In this document: positions 35,697 to 45,000 of the stretch, piece after piece
Position numbering within the stretch: position 1 is the first letter of the stretch
Layout: each line of letters starts with the position of its first letter
Assembly: GCA_934122085.1 (NCBI GenBank)
Contig: CAKOVS010000007.1
Location: forward strand, 39,127-103,126
Length of the DNA stretch: 64,000 bases
Source of the DNA: an uncultured Clostridia bacterium
GTDB lineage: Bacteria > Bacillota > Clostridia > TANB77 > CAG-508
Reading direction: 5' to 3'
The notes under the pieces: model-generated
What the model was told of the DNA's origin: nothing
The model's database searches: none
The model's input: the letters and a program-made list of their open reading frames with translations, nothing else
Program-made: the position numbers and the translations under genes

Positions 35697-36953
35697 ATGG
35701 AAGAAAATAATAATAATAATTTTGAAGTAATTTCAAGTAAAACTTCAAATGCAAATTTTAAACAAAATCAAAGACAAAATAGCTTTGGAAAAACTGTATT
35801 AATTCCATTCGCAAGTGGTGTTGTTGGATGTTCTTTAGTTTTGGGAACTTGTTTTGGAATACCATCTATAAAAGAAAAACTAATAGGTAAACAAAACCCA
35901 TCAGTTCAAACTTCAACTCAAGCTGCTTCTGGAACAACTACAAACTTAGTTTCACTATCAAATTTTTCAAATACAGCAGTTTTTGCTGCAAATAAAATTT
36001 TACCATCTATTGTAGGTATAGAAGTTTCATATAATGTAACATCTAATTCTTTTGGCTCATTTTTGGGATATAGCCAACCACAAAGTTCAACTACCACTGC
36101 AACTGGATCTGGTATAATTATTAGTGAAGATGGTTATATTGTAACAAACAATCATGTTGTTGATAGTTCATCATCAAATTCGTATTATGAATTATCAAAA
36201 GCAACATCAATAAAAATCAAATTAAATAGTGATACATATGGTGATGATGCAACATATGATGCCACTGTTGTTGGTCAAGATTCACAAACTGATTTAGCTG
36301 TATTAAAAATAGAAAAAACAGGTTTAACTGCAGCAGAATTTGCAGATTCTGATCAAGCTGTTGTTGGTGAATTTGTTATGGCTGTTGGTAGTCCTCTTGG
36401 ATTAGATACAACAGTTACACAAGGTATTATTAGTGCTGTTAACAGGGAAGTTGAATCTGATGGAACAAAATATACTTGTATCCAAACAGATGCAGCAATA
36501 AACTCTGGTAATAGTGGTGGTGCTTTAATTAATAGTGATGGTAAAGTAATTGGCATAAATACTTTAAAATTATCTGGAACAGGTGTTGAAGGAATTGGTT
36601 TTGCTATTCCAATAAACTCCGCTACTGATGTAATTAGTCAATTAAAAGATCATCAAAAAGTATTGAGACCATATATAGGTATTACTGGAATTAATCTTGA
36701 TGAACAAACTGCAAAAAAATACAAATTAGAAGTTGGTGTATATGTAAAAAGTGTTGAAGACTTTTCTGCAGCTGAAAAAGCTGGAATAAAAGCAGGAGAT
36801 GTAATTGTCAAGGCTGATGGAAAATCAATTACTACAATGGATGAGTTAAATAAAATTAAGAATTCTCATCAAATTGGAGATAATATGACTTTAACTATTA
36901 ATAGAAATGGAACAAATAAAGATATTACAGTAACTCTTGCAGAAACACCTTAA
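35697..36953 (+). CDS. htrA: HtrA/DegP-family serine protease with PDZ domain
   Basis: About 418 residues from ATG 35697, chosen because AAGGAGG precedes it; the frame is open further upstream without such a site. A cytoplasmic asparagine-rich start (ENNNNNFEV) leads to one membrane helix (VLIPFASGVVGCSLVLGTCF), then a trypsin-like protease domain outside the membrane. The triad is visible as His in VTNNHVV, Asp in QTDLAVLKI and Ser in GNSGGAL. A C-terminal PDZ domain (about 325-415) selects substrates. It acts in surface protein quality control. Single-gene unit with its own terminator. Confidence 0.97.
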   Translation: MEENNNNNFEVISSKTSNANFKQNQRQNSFGKTVLIPFASGVVGCSLVLGTCFGIPSIKEKLIGKQNPSVQTSTQAASGTTTNLVSLSNFSNTAVFAANKILPSIVGIEVSYNVTSNSFGSFLGYSQPQSSTTTATGSGIIISEDGYIVTNNHVVDSSSSNSYYELSKATSIKIKLNSDTYGDDATYDATVVGQDSQTDLAVLKIEKTGLTAAEFADSDQAVVGEFVMAVGSPLGLDTTVTQGIISAVNREVESDGTKYTCIQTDAAINSGNSGGALINSDGKVIGINTLKLSGTGVEGIGFAIPINSATDVISQLKDHQKVLRPYIGITGINLDEQTAKKYKLEVGVYVKSVEDFSAAEKAGIKAGDVIVKADGKSITTMDELNKIKNSHQIGDNMTLTINRNGTNKDITVTLAETP

Positions 36954-37082
36954 TAAAAATTTAATATTTTTTTATTAAGTTTTCACTTTTAATTCACACA
37001 ATGAACAAAATTCATTGGTATATTATAAACATAGTCAGTAAATAAAAACTGATTACAACAAACATCCCCTTTTATTTTCGAA

Positions 37083-37116
37083 AGACCTAAGAAAGAGAAT
37101 CTTAGGTCTGTGTTTT
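37083..37116 (+). terminator. htrA region terminator
   Basis: AGACCTAAGA (37083-37092) pairs with TCTTAGGTCT (37100-37109), followed by GTGTTTTT. It lies about 130 bases after the htrA stop codon. Confidence 0.85.
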
Positions 37117-37229
37117 TATATAGTAGGAAAGTTCTCCTTGTAGGAGAACTTTCTGTACTAGATAAATATGGCGAGTCTTAGATTTTCTTAAAATTTTTAT
37201 TTGATAAAAAATCTTAGACTCGCTTTTTT
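37113..37229 (-). repeat. Double-hairpin repeat, copy 2 (inverted)
   Basis: Reverse-complement copy of 30435-30553. Hairpin B here is perfect at its core (GAAAGTTCTCC, 37127-37137, with 37143-37153). Hairpin A (37170-37223) ends in a T run on the plus strand. It lies between the convergent htrA and 37293 genes. The two copies are almost identical over about 117 bases. Confidence 0.88.
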
Positions 37230-37292
37230 ATATATTAGAAAATTTCTTCGAATTTATTATTATAAAATAAAGTAGGTATTTATTATACCTAC

Positions 37293-38135
37293 CTACATTA
37301 CAACTAAATCCATTTCACTTGTATTACTTTGATTTCCATATGCAAAGATAATATATAAAACATTATCATTACTAATAAAAAATTCTGTAATATTATCTAA
37401 TTTATATATATCACTATTTACATCTCTTGTATATACTTTATATCCTAATTGTGCAAGTTCATTAACTTTACTTTCGATTTCTTTTATCTCTTTTCTTATA
37501 GTATTTCCAGCATCTTGTCTTGAAATCCCTTTTAAATTTAATAACTCTTCCAAAGCAACTTCCTTTTTTTCAGTTAAGTCATAATTATATGTTTGAACTA
37601 TAACTCTTTCTGGATTTTCCCCCTCTTTTAATGTAGATCTAACAACAAGAGATAATATATTATTATCTGTAACATATGCTTTATAATTAACTGTATAAAT
37701 AATATTTTGCTTTTGAGTACTTAATATATCTTTTGCTTTTTGTTCAAAAGTATCTTTAATATCTTTGTTAAACTTTTCTATTGTTGTATTTTTTATATTA
37801 ATATATGGTATATTAACATCTAAATTATAATCACTTACTTTTGTTTCATTATTTGTATAACCAGTGTAAATAATTTGTTTTGAATCATCTATTTTATCTA
37901 ATCTATATTCACTGTTTTTTGAATATTCTACTTTATTTGTAAATATTTTATTAAAATCTGATTTATACTTTTGCAATACACTTGTATCTATTTCTTTTTC
38001 TTCTTTTGGTAAAGATTTAACAACTTGAATTATTATTGCTGAAATCAATGAAATTACACAAATTGCTATAATTATGCCATATATAATTTTTATTTTTCTA
38101 TTTTTTTCTCTTTCATCTTCTAATCTTAAATTCAT
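37293..38135 (-). CDS. Membrane-anchored DUF4163/DUF3298 (RsiV-like) protein
   Basis: A 280-residue protein with a short charged cytoplasmic N-terminus, one membrane helix (IIYGIIIAICVISLISAIII, about 19-38) and a large outer domain. The part around DVNIPYINIKN...FNKDIKDTFEQKAK resembles DUF4163, and the C-terminal part (LEELLNLKG...IRKEIKE, ITEFFISNDNVLYIIFAYG) resembles DUF3298. These domains form the lysozyme-sensing part of RsiV-type anti-sigma factors, but this protein lacks the usual cytoplasmic anti-sigma domain and has no sigma gene next to it. A surface sensor or wall-associated role is inferred. Confidence 0.7.
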   Translation of the reverse strand: MNLRLEDEREKNRKIKIIYGIIIAICVISLISAIIIQVVKSLPKEEKEIDTSVLQKYKSDFNKIFTNKVEYSKNSEYRLDKIDDSKQIIYTGYTNNETKVSDYNLDVNIPYINIKNTTIEKFNKDIKDTFEQKAKDILSTQKQNIIYTVNYKAYVTDNNILSLVVRSTLKEGENPERVIVQTYNYDLTEKKEVALEELLNLKGISRQDAGNTIRKEIKEIESKVNELAQLGYKVYTRDVNSDIYKLDNITEFFISNDNVLYIIFAYGNQSNTSEMDLVVM

Positions 38136-38213
38136 CTTTATTTTATTAGTATATACTAATTTCTCCTTTCATTTGTAACTAATTATATTTACATATAAAT
38201 CTTATACTATTAG

Positions 38214-38489
38214 TTAATTGTTGTCAATAGTCAATTTATGACTTTTTTCATATTTAGCTTTTGTTGCTAAACCTCCTCTTATATGTCTTTCTGCCTTATT
38301 CTCATTTAATATTTTTCTTACATCTTTAGCTAATGCTGGATTTATTTTTTTTAATCTTTCAGTTACATCTTTGTGTACTGTGCTTTTACTTATTCCAAAC
38401 TTTTTTGCAGTTCCTCTTACAGTATCTTTTGAATCTATTATATAATGTGCAAATTGTATTGCACGTTCATCTATTATTATACCTTTCAA
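38214..38489 (-). CDS. spoIIID: Sporulation transcription factor SpoIIID
   Basis: A 91-residue DNA-binding protein acting with sigma-E in the mother cell. The HTH AKKFGISKSTVHKDVTERL and the following INPALAKDVRKILNENKAERHIRGG are the family hallmark. The start is TTG at 38489, preceded by GGGGGT. Single gene with its own neighbourhood; dnaB-like, dprA and folD lie upstream. Confidence 0.96.
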   Translation of the reverse strand: MKGIIIDERAIQFAHYIIDSKDTVRGTAKKFGISKSTVHKDVTERLKKINPALAKDVRKILNENKAERHIRGGLATKAKYEKSHKLTIDNN

Positions 38490-38571
38490 TTGTCAAACCC
38501 CCATAAGAATACTTTTGTTTAATTGTATTCTCATGTAAAGTTTTTAGAACGATAAAATATTTATTTTTATG

Positions 38572-40416
38572 TTATTCCTCTGTTTTCATTCTTAAATATC
38601 CTAATTCTTCCCATTCGTTGTATGCAAGATTTAATTTAAATACAACTCTTGGCTTTGCCCCTGCTCTGTTTTTATCAACAACACAAGCATAATATCTTAC
38701 ATCTGGATTTTTTGATTTTTCTAAATCAAATGTATCTATTGGTACTTCTTCTTTTGAATATTCATATAATCCTAAATCATCATTATGTATTTGTTTTATT
38801 AAGCATAATGTATCTAAAACTTCTTTTACTGTTCTACAAGCTGCTAAATCATTAACATCAAGATTTAATGGTGATTTATTACTTTCTGTTAATTGTAAAG
38901 ATGAACCTATAAATATATTTAAATTTTGTGCTAAATTTGATAATATTGTTGCTGTTTTCTTTAATTCTTCACTATTTCCTATATTTTCTGTATCTGGCTT
39001 TAATGTATCATAAAACATATATTCAATCTTTTCTTTATAGTAATAATTTAATATTATTTTCTCTAATTCATCATTTGTGTGGTCTGTTATATTAACAAAA
39101 AATATTTGATTATCTTTTTGAGCTTGAATCCAATTTGTAACTTCAATTACTTCTTTAAATTGTGTAGAACAATCTAATAATCTTTTTGTAAAATCTGTTA
39201 AAGTTTCATTTTCTTTTCTTAATACATATCCATCTTCATCAGTATTTATATTTAAGTTTGAATCAGGTTTATATTTAAATTCCAAAATTTCACCTTCTGT
39301 GATTCTTAACTTATGTCCATGCAATTTTTGTATTTCCTTATTATTAACAATTGTAGTAATTAAACATAGCTTCATTTTTTCTTCTGACATTTCATTTGAT
39401 ATTATTAAGACTTTCTGTTTATGTTTATATGCAATATTTGCAGCTAAATCTATCGTAAATCTACTTTTTCCAGAGTTTGATGGCATTGCAAAAGACATTG
39501 TTTCACCTTTTCTAATCCCTTTAAAAACGCTACTTAATATTGGAAATGGTAAACTTAATCCTGAATTCAAATTATTTTCACCAGACAATAGAAAATCAGT
39601 CATATTATTACTTAAAACAGATCTTTTAAATTTTTCTGTTGTTGTTATTTGAACTATAGCATCTTTTACTTCTTGAATAGTCATTCTATCATATAATTCA
39701 TAATCTACTATTTCTTCAATTTGCTTTTGAGTTTCTTTTATAGGACTTGTTGTATACCCTTTTCTTATTTCAAATAGTTTTCTTAATTCAACATATACTT
39801 TCTCAAAATTTTTTCTACTTTCTTTACCTTTTTCTAATAACCTTTTTTTACTTTGAAATATCTTATAATTTTCTTTTGCATAATTGAAACCATCTTTCGC
39901 AATTTGTGGTGCATAAGCTTCGCCTTCAGTAAATAATATACTTTTATATATATTTAATAATAAAGCATTTTCAAAATAGCAATCATTTTTTTCTATATAA
40001 TACATTGATATTGCTTTTGGATTAGCAAGTAATAAACTTATATATGTTTCTTCTAAACCTTTATTAGAAAGTTTTGATGGGTATTCATAATCTTCTTCCT
40101 CTTTCTCTTGTTCAAGTTTTTCCATTAGTTTTTCTAGATTTGCTTTTTCCTTTTCTTCTTCTGTCTGGTCTATTTTTAATTCTAATTCTTCTTTTTCCTG
40201 AACTGGTTCTTCTTTCTTTTTTAATACAATTGATTCATTTTCTTCTTTTACTTTTGTTTCTGATTTATTAGTAACTTTTTTCAATAATTCTAACATTTCA
40301 GCATACTTTTTTTGTTCTATTAATTTTTTTATTTTGGCTATATCATCTCTATTTTTATCAGTTACTTCAAGCATATCAACTAATTTTAATATTCTATCAA
40401 TTTTTTCTTCTTCCAT
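38572..40416 (-). CDS. DnaB-like/RecA-fold ATPase, divergent
   Basis: A 614-residue protein. The first 115 residues are strongly charged (E/K-rich, probably coiled or disordered). A helical middle (about 115-290) resembles the DnaB N-terminal region only loosely. A RecA-like ATPase core follows, with Walker A PSNSGKSRF, a hydrophobic strand then ISNEMSEEKMK, and a probable Walker B (MFYDTLKPD). It is much diverged from replicative DnaB, and the linker and nucleotide motifs differ. Located with dprA and spoIIID, it may serve a DNA-repair or recombination task. It is not the main replicative helicase judging by divergence. Confidence 0.65.
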   Translation of the reverse strand: MEEEKIDRILKLVDMLEVTDKNRDDIAKIKKLIEQKKYAEMLELLKKVTNKSETKVKEENESIVLKKKEEPVQEKEELELKIDQTEEEKEKANLEKLMEKLEQEKEEEDYEYPSKLSNKGLEETYISLLLANPKAISMYYIEKNDCYFENALLLNIYKSILFTEGEAYAPQIAKDGFNYAKENYKIFQSKKRLLEKGKESRKNFEKVYVELRKLFEIRKGYTTSPIKETQKQIEEIVDYELYDRMTIQEVKDAIVQITTTEKFKRSVLSNNMTDFLLSGENNLNSGLSLPFPILSSVFKGIRKGETMSFAMPSNSGKSRFTIDLAANIAYKHKQKVLIISNEMSEEKMKLCLITTIVNNKEIQKLHGHKLRITEGEILEFKYKPDSNLNINTDEDGYVLRKENETLTDFTKRLLDCSTQFKEVIEVTNWIQAQKDNQIFFVNITDHTNDELEKIILNYYYKEKIEYMFYDTLKPDTENIGNSEELKKTATILSNLAQNLNIFIGSSLQLTESNKSPLNLDVNDLAACRTVKEVLDTLCLIKQIHNDDLGLYEYSKEEVPIDTFDLEKSKNPDVRYYACVVDKNRAGAKPRVVFKLNLAYNEWEELGYLRMKTEE

Positions 40417-40428
40417 CTTACTCTCCTT

Positions 40429-41097
40429 TTATACATTATTATTTAATATATCATTAACATCTGTAATTATATATGCTCCATCTTTTATTAATTTATTTGT
40501 TCCTATACTTTGTTTTTTGGTTATATCACCAGGTACAGCAAATATTTCTTTTCCTTGTTCAAGTGCTAAATTAGCTGTAATAATTGCTCCACTTCTTTCT
40601 CCAGCTTCAACAACAACTACCGCTTCTGCTAGTCCACTTATTATTCTATTTCTTTGAGGAAAATTAATCTTGTTAGGTTTTGTTCCATTTGGATATTCTG
40701 AAATAATACATCCTCCAGTTTTTAATATTTGTTTAGCTAATATTTTATTTTGTTTTGGATATAATTCATCTATTCCACACCCTAATACTGCTATTGTCTT
40801 TCCAATAATTTTTCTATTCTCCATATTAATTTGTACATTACCTAAATGTGCATATGTATCTATTCCCAAAGCTAACCCACTTATGATATTAAATCCAGTT
40901 TTTGTTAATTCTTTTGAAAATTTTAATGAAATATTTTCTCCATATTTGGTACAATCTCTAGTTCCAACTATCGCAATACCTTTATTGTTTAATATTTTTT
41001 TATTTCCAAGTACATACAATTTTAATGGTGGATTATATACATTTCTTAACTTTTGTGGATATTCTTTTGATTCTATTGATATTTCTTCTATTTCTAT
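40429..41097 (-). CDS. dprA: Short DprA/Smf DNA-processing protein, probable AUA start
   Basis: About 222 residues with the DprA Rossmann core only: GIAIVGTRDCTKYGE, the SGLALGIDTYAH motif, GCGIDELYPKQN, and FPQRNRIISGLAEAVVVVEA. It loads RecA onto single-stranded DNA in competence. There is no N-terminal SAM-like domain and no C-terminal winged helix, so it is shorter than most DprA (about 290-360). The conserved YPQKLRNVYNPPLKLYV lies upstream of the first ATG (41019), so the frame must begin earlier. It opens after a TGA, with GGAG nine bases before an ATA at 41097, overlapping the end of folD by 4 bases. Confidence 0.8.
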   Translation of the reverse strand: MEIEEISIESKEYPQKLRNVYNPPLKLYVLGNKKILNNKGIAIVGTRDCTKYGENISLKFSKELTKTGFNIISGLALGIDTYAHLGNVQINMENRKIIGKTIAVLGCGIDELYPKQNKILAKQILKTGGCIISEYPNGTKPNKINFPQRNRIISGLAEAVVVVEAGERSGAIITANLALEQGKEIFAVPGDITKKQSIGTNKLIKDGAYIITDVNDILNNNV

Positions 41098-41951
41098 AAA
41101 GTTTCACTCCTTCTATTTTGTAACTTCGTAGCTTTTATAACATTATTCATTAACATTGCTATTGTCATTGGTCCTACTCCTCCAGGAACAGGTGTTATAT
41201 AACTTGCTTTTGAACTTACATTTTCAAAATCAACATCCCCAACTATTTTTCCATTTTCATTTCTATTTATTCCAACATCAATTACAACAGCCTCATCTTT
41301 TATCATATCTGCTGTAACAAATTTGGCTTTTCCTATTGCTGAAATTACAATATCAGCATTTTTCGTATGTTCTTTTAAATCTTTAGTTTTTGAATGACAT
41401 ACTGTTACTGTAGCATTTTTATTTAAACAACATTGTATTAATGGCTTTCCGACTATATTACTTCTTCCTAAAATTGTGACATTCTTTCCTGTTAAATCAA
41501 TATCATATTCTTCAAACATCTTCATAATTCCAAATGGTGTACATGACACAAATGTTTCTTGGTTCAAACACAATTTTCCGACATTTATAGGATTAAATCC
41601 ATCAACATCTTTTTCTGGCAATATAGTTCTAAATGCTTCATTTATATCTAAGGATTTTGGAATAGGACTTTGCAATAATATTCCATTAATTGATTTATCC
41701 AAATTTAGTTTTTGAATCAATTCAATTAATTCTTCTTGTTTTATATCATTTCCTAGAAAATATTCTTCAAATTCTATTCCAATTTCTTGACATGCCTTGC
41801 TTTTGTTTTTTACATATATTTGTGATGCTTTATCATCTCCAACCATAATAACTGCAAGTTTTGGAAGTATTCCCTCTTTTTTTAAATTATCACATTCTAT
41901 TTTTAATTTTTCTCTTGTTTTTCTCGCTAGTTCTTTTCCATCTATTATCAT
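41094..41951 (-). CDS. folD: Methylenetetrahydrofolate dehydrogenase/cyclohydrolase
   Basis: A 285-residue bifunctional folate enzyme interconverting 5,10-methylene-, methenyl- and 10-formyl-THF. The catalytic lysine region YVKNKSKACQEIGI and the NADP loop TILGRSNIVGKP are seen, then DVDGFNPINVG and PVPGGVGPMTIAMLM. It overlaps dprA at its 3' end; the ribosome binding site for dprA lies inside folD. Confidence 0.97.
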   Translation of the reverse strand: MIIDGKELARKTREKLKIECDNLKKEGILPKLAVIMVGDDKASQIYVKNKSKACQEIGIEFEEYFLGNDIKQEELIELIQKLNLDKSINGILLQSPIPKSLDINEAFRTILPEKDVDGFNPINVGKLCLNQETFVSCTPFGIMKMFEEYDIDLTGKNVTILGRSNIVGKPLIQCCLNKNATVTVCHSKTKDLKEHTKNADIVISAIGKAKFVTADMIKDEAVVIDVGINRNENGKIVGDVDFENVSSKASYITPVPGGVGPMTIAMLMNNVIKATKLQNRRSETL

Positions 41952-42069
41952 AATTTTCCCTCTCCTCAGTCAATTACTATTTAGATTTTATCTCATAAAA
42001 CTTTATTTGTAAATAGTAAATTTCTACTTTCAAAAAAATGAGAGCAATTATTAATTGCCCCCATTTTTA

Positions 42070-45000
42070 CTATTTAATATCTAAATCTAGTGAATTTGAA
42101 ATATGATATATTCCATTTTGATTATTTACTATATTTTCGAATTTATAATTTCCATCAAGTGTTACAATTAAAGGTATCTTTATGCTTGAATATCCTTTTT
42201 GTTTGTATACTGATATATAATCAATTGCATTATTCATTATCCAATATCCTTTTAAATTTTCTGTATTTGCTAATCTTAATGAATTTGGTAAAGCTATTCT
42301 TAATTCTTTAGCTTCTGTATCATTACAATTGATTTGTAAATATATTGTTGAATTCTTCTTCAAATTTCCCGTAATTTTTATTGACATATCTTCACTTACA
42401 TTTTCTGATTCTATATTTTCTAATAATGTTTGATAATAATATCTTACAATAATATCATTACTATTTGTTTCAAATTTTATCGTATCTAAGTCTTTATTAT
42501 TTATAATATATGTTTTTACTGTCATTCCATTTAATTTTATTGTTTCATTTATATTTGAAGATATTATTTTTATTTCTTCTTCATTTGAAATATCTGTTTC
42601 ATTATTTTGGAAGAATGATAATATTGCAAATCTTAAATATTCATCTTCTGGAGAATTTGCTATTAATTCATCAATAATTTTACTAGAATTGTCTTTATTT
42701 ATAAATGTTTCAATTATTGCAATAATTGATTTATATTCTTCTTTTTCTTCACTATTTAATTCTATTTGATTATATAAATCTTTAGCATTTTGATAGTCAC
42801 CTAAAAATTCTAATGATAATGTTACTAATAATTTATTATAATTTTCAATATCTTTTTCTTCTTTTAATTGTAATAAATCTGTTAATACAGTTTTTTGGTT
42901 AGCAGATGCTAATAAATATTGTTCAAATAAATTATTATCATCATTTATAAATGGATCTATATTTAAGCCTGAAATATAATCTTTTGCATAATATTGAATT
43001 AATGCTGTTAATACAATATCTGTATTTGCATTTTCTAGATTTTTTAAATAATCTGTATAATTTTGAGTATCTTTATATTTAGTCATATTTATATTAACTT
43101 GATTATTTGAACTTCCATAATATTTTGTTCTTATTTTTTGAACTTCATTATATGATATTTGTGTATCTAATCTATCTTTTAATGTATTTTCTATAAAATC
43201 AATATAGTCAATATATTTTTCCATATTTCTATTATAAATTTCTAATACTACTGGATTTTTTGTTGGCTTTACTTCAGGAGTTTCATTAATATTTATTTTT
43301 GTATATTTCTTTACTTCTTGTGCAGATTCTATAATATTAATTGGATATGTTATTGCATCTTCCTGATTATTTCCATTTCCTCTTATTACAACATGATATG
43401 TTCCATAATCTAATTTTCCAAAGTTTACTGTTGTAATTGAATTTGTTGTTCCTTCAGTTTCTAATGTTTTATTTAATTCTTCTATTGTAAATTGATATTT
43501 TACATCATATTGTTCTGAGGCTATACTTGTTGCATTTAAAACTAAATCATCTGTTGTTTTTACATTTCTTGGCTCTGTACTTTGAATAAAGAAATCTAAT
43601 TTTGATGTTATATCAATTTTATTAACACCAACATATACATCTTCATTTGCTGAGTGAACTGTTACTCTATATGTTGTAACATTATCTGGTAGCTTAAATT
43701 TTACATTCGCAATTCCATTTGAATCTGTATATACTGTATCAAAATATGCTGTATCTCCGAAATTTCCTCTTGTATCTCCATCTCCTCCTCCAAATCCATC
43801 TGCATCTTTATTTATATAATCAAAATAACTTGAATATGTATAAATTGGATATTCTGGATCTTGGTATATTGATGAAACTATTTCTGTTGAATCTTCTTGT
43901 ACTGCAAATACTGCTTCATTAACAACACTTATATTTACAAATGTCTTTATAGGTTTATTATTATTTGTTGTTTTTATTGTTAAATTTACTTCATCACCAG
44001 GTTTATATTCTGTTTTATCTGATTTTATATCTATATCAACTTTTCTTGTTTCTTCATTAAAATCATAATAATATATTGGCATTCTATAAAATTTACCATT
44101 ATAATAATATGCTGATGTTATTTTACATCCTGGGAAATCTTTTTCTTCAAATTTATATTCAATTTCACTCTTATCTGTTATCTTTGTAGTCAAAATATTT
44201 TCTTGTGCTGATATTAATAATAATTTTCCATTATTATCTATTTCTTGATTTCCTTTATTTACTATACTTTCAGATAATATAAATTTAGCTGAATCTCCTA
44301 TATTGAAGTTTGTTACATCTGTCTTTAAGAAATATCTAAATACATCATAGTATTGTGAAATTTTTTGTTTATATGCTAATTTTCCCAAATTTGAGAAAAA
44401 GCTATATGAATATCCTAATTCTACATCTTTTTCATCTCTATATATGATTTTTTTGATTTCTATTTCTTTTCCGCTTCTATCTTGTAGTCTGAATATTAAA
44501 GTATATGTATAGCTATAAATTTCTGTATTATCCTTCATTTTCAAAGAACTTACATCATAACTCATTTTACCATTTTTCATGGTTATTTCAGTAATTTTTT
44601 GTGTATTTTCTGTTATTATATAATCATATACTGGTTTATTTGTTTTTGTATATTTATCAAGCTCATATTTTACAACTTTCTTTTCACTTCTACTTTCTCT
44701 TAAGTCTACCTCAACTGTTGTATTATATTCACCATCATATAATTCTTTTAGATCATAACTTACTTCCATTTCTTTATCTTTTTGTAATTTATATGCGCTT
44801 AATTCATAATTACTTCCTGTATTATTAACTGTTGTATATATGTCTCTATAAATTAATTCTACATCTTTTGTTGTAGCTGTATCATTATATTCTTCTAAAT
44901 CTCCATTATATACTTCCATATACATATATGTTGTTATATATGTTTTTTCATCATCTTTTTCTATATCTACTGAAAAATGTGCAATTCCATTTTCATCTGT

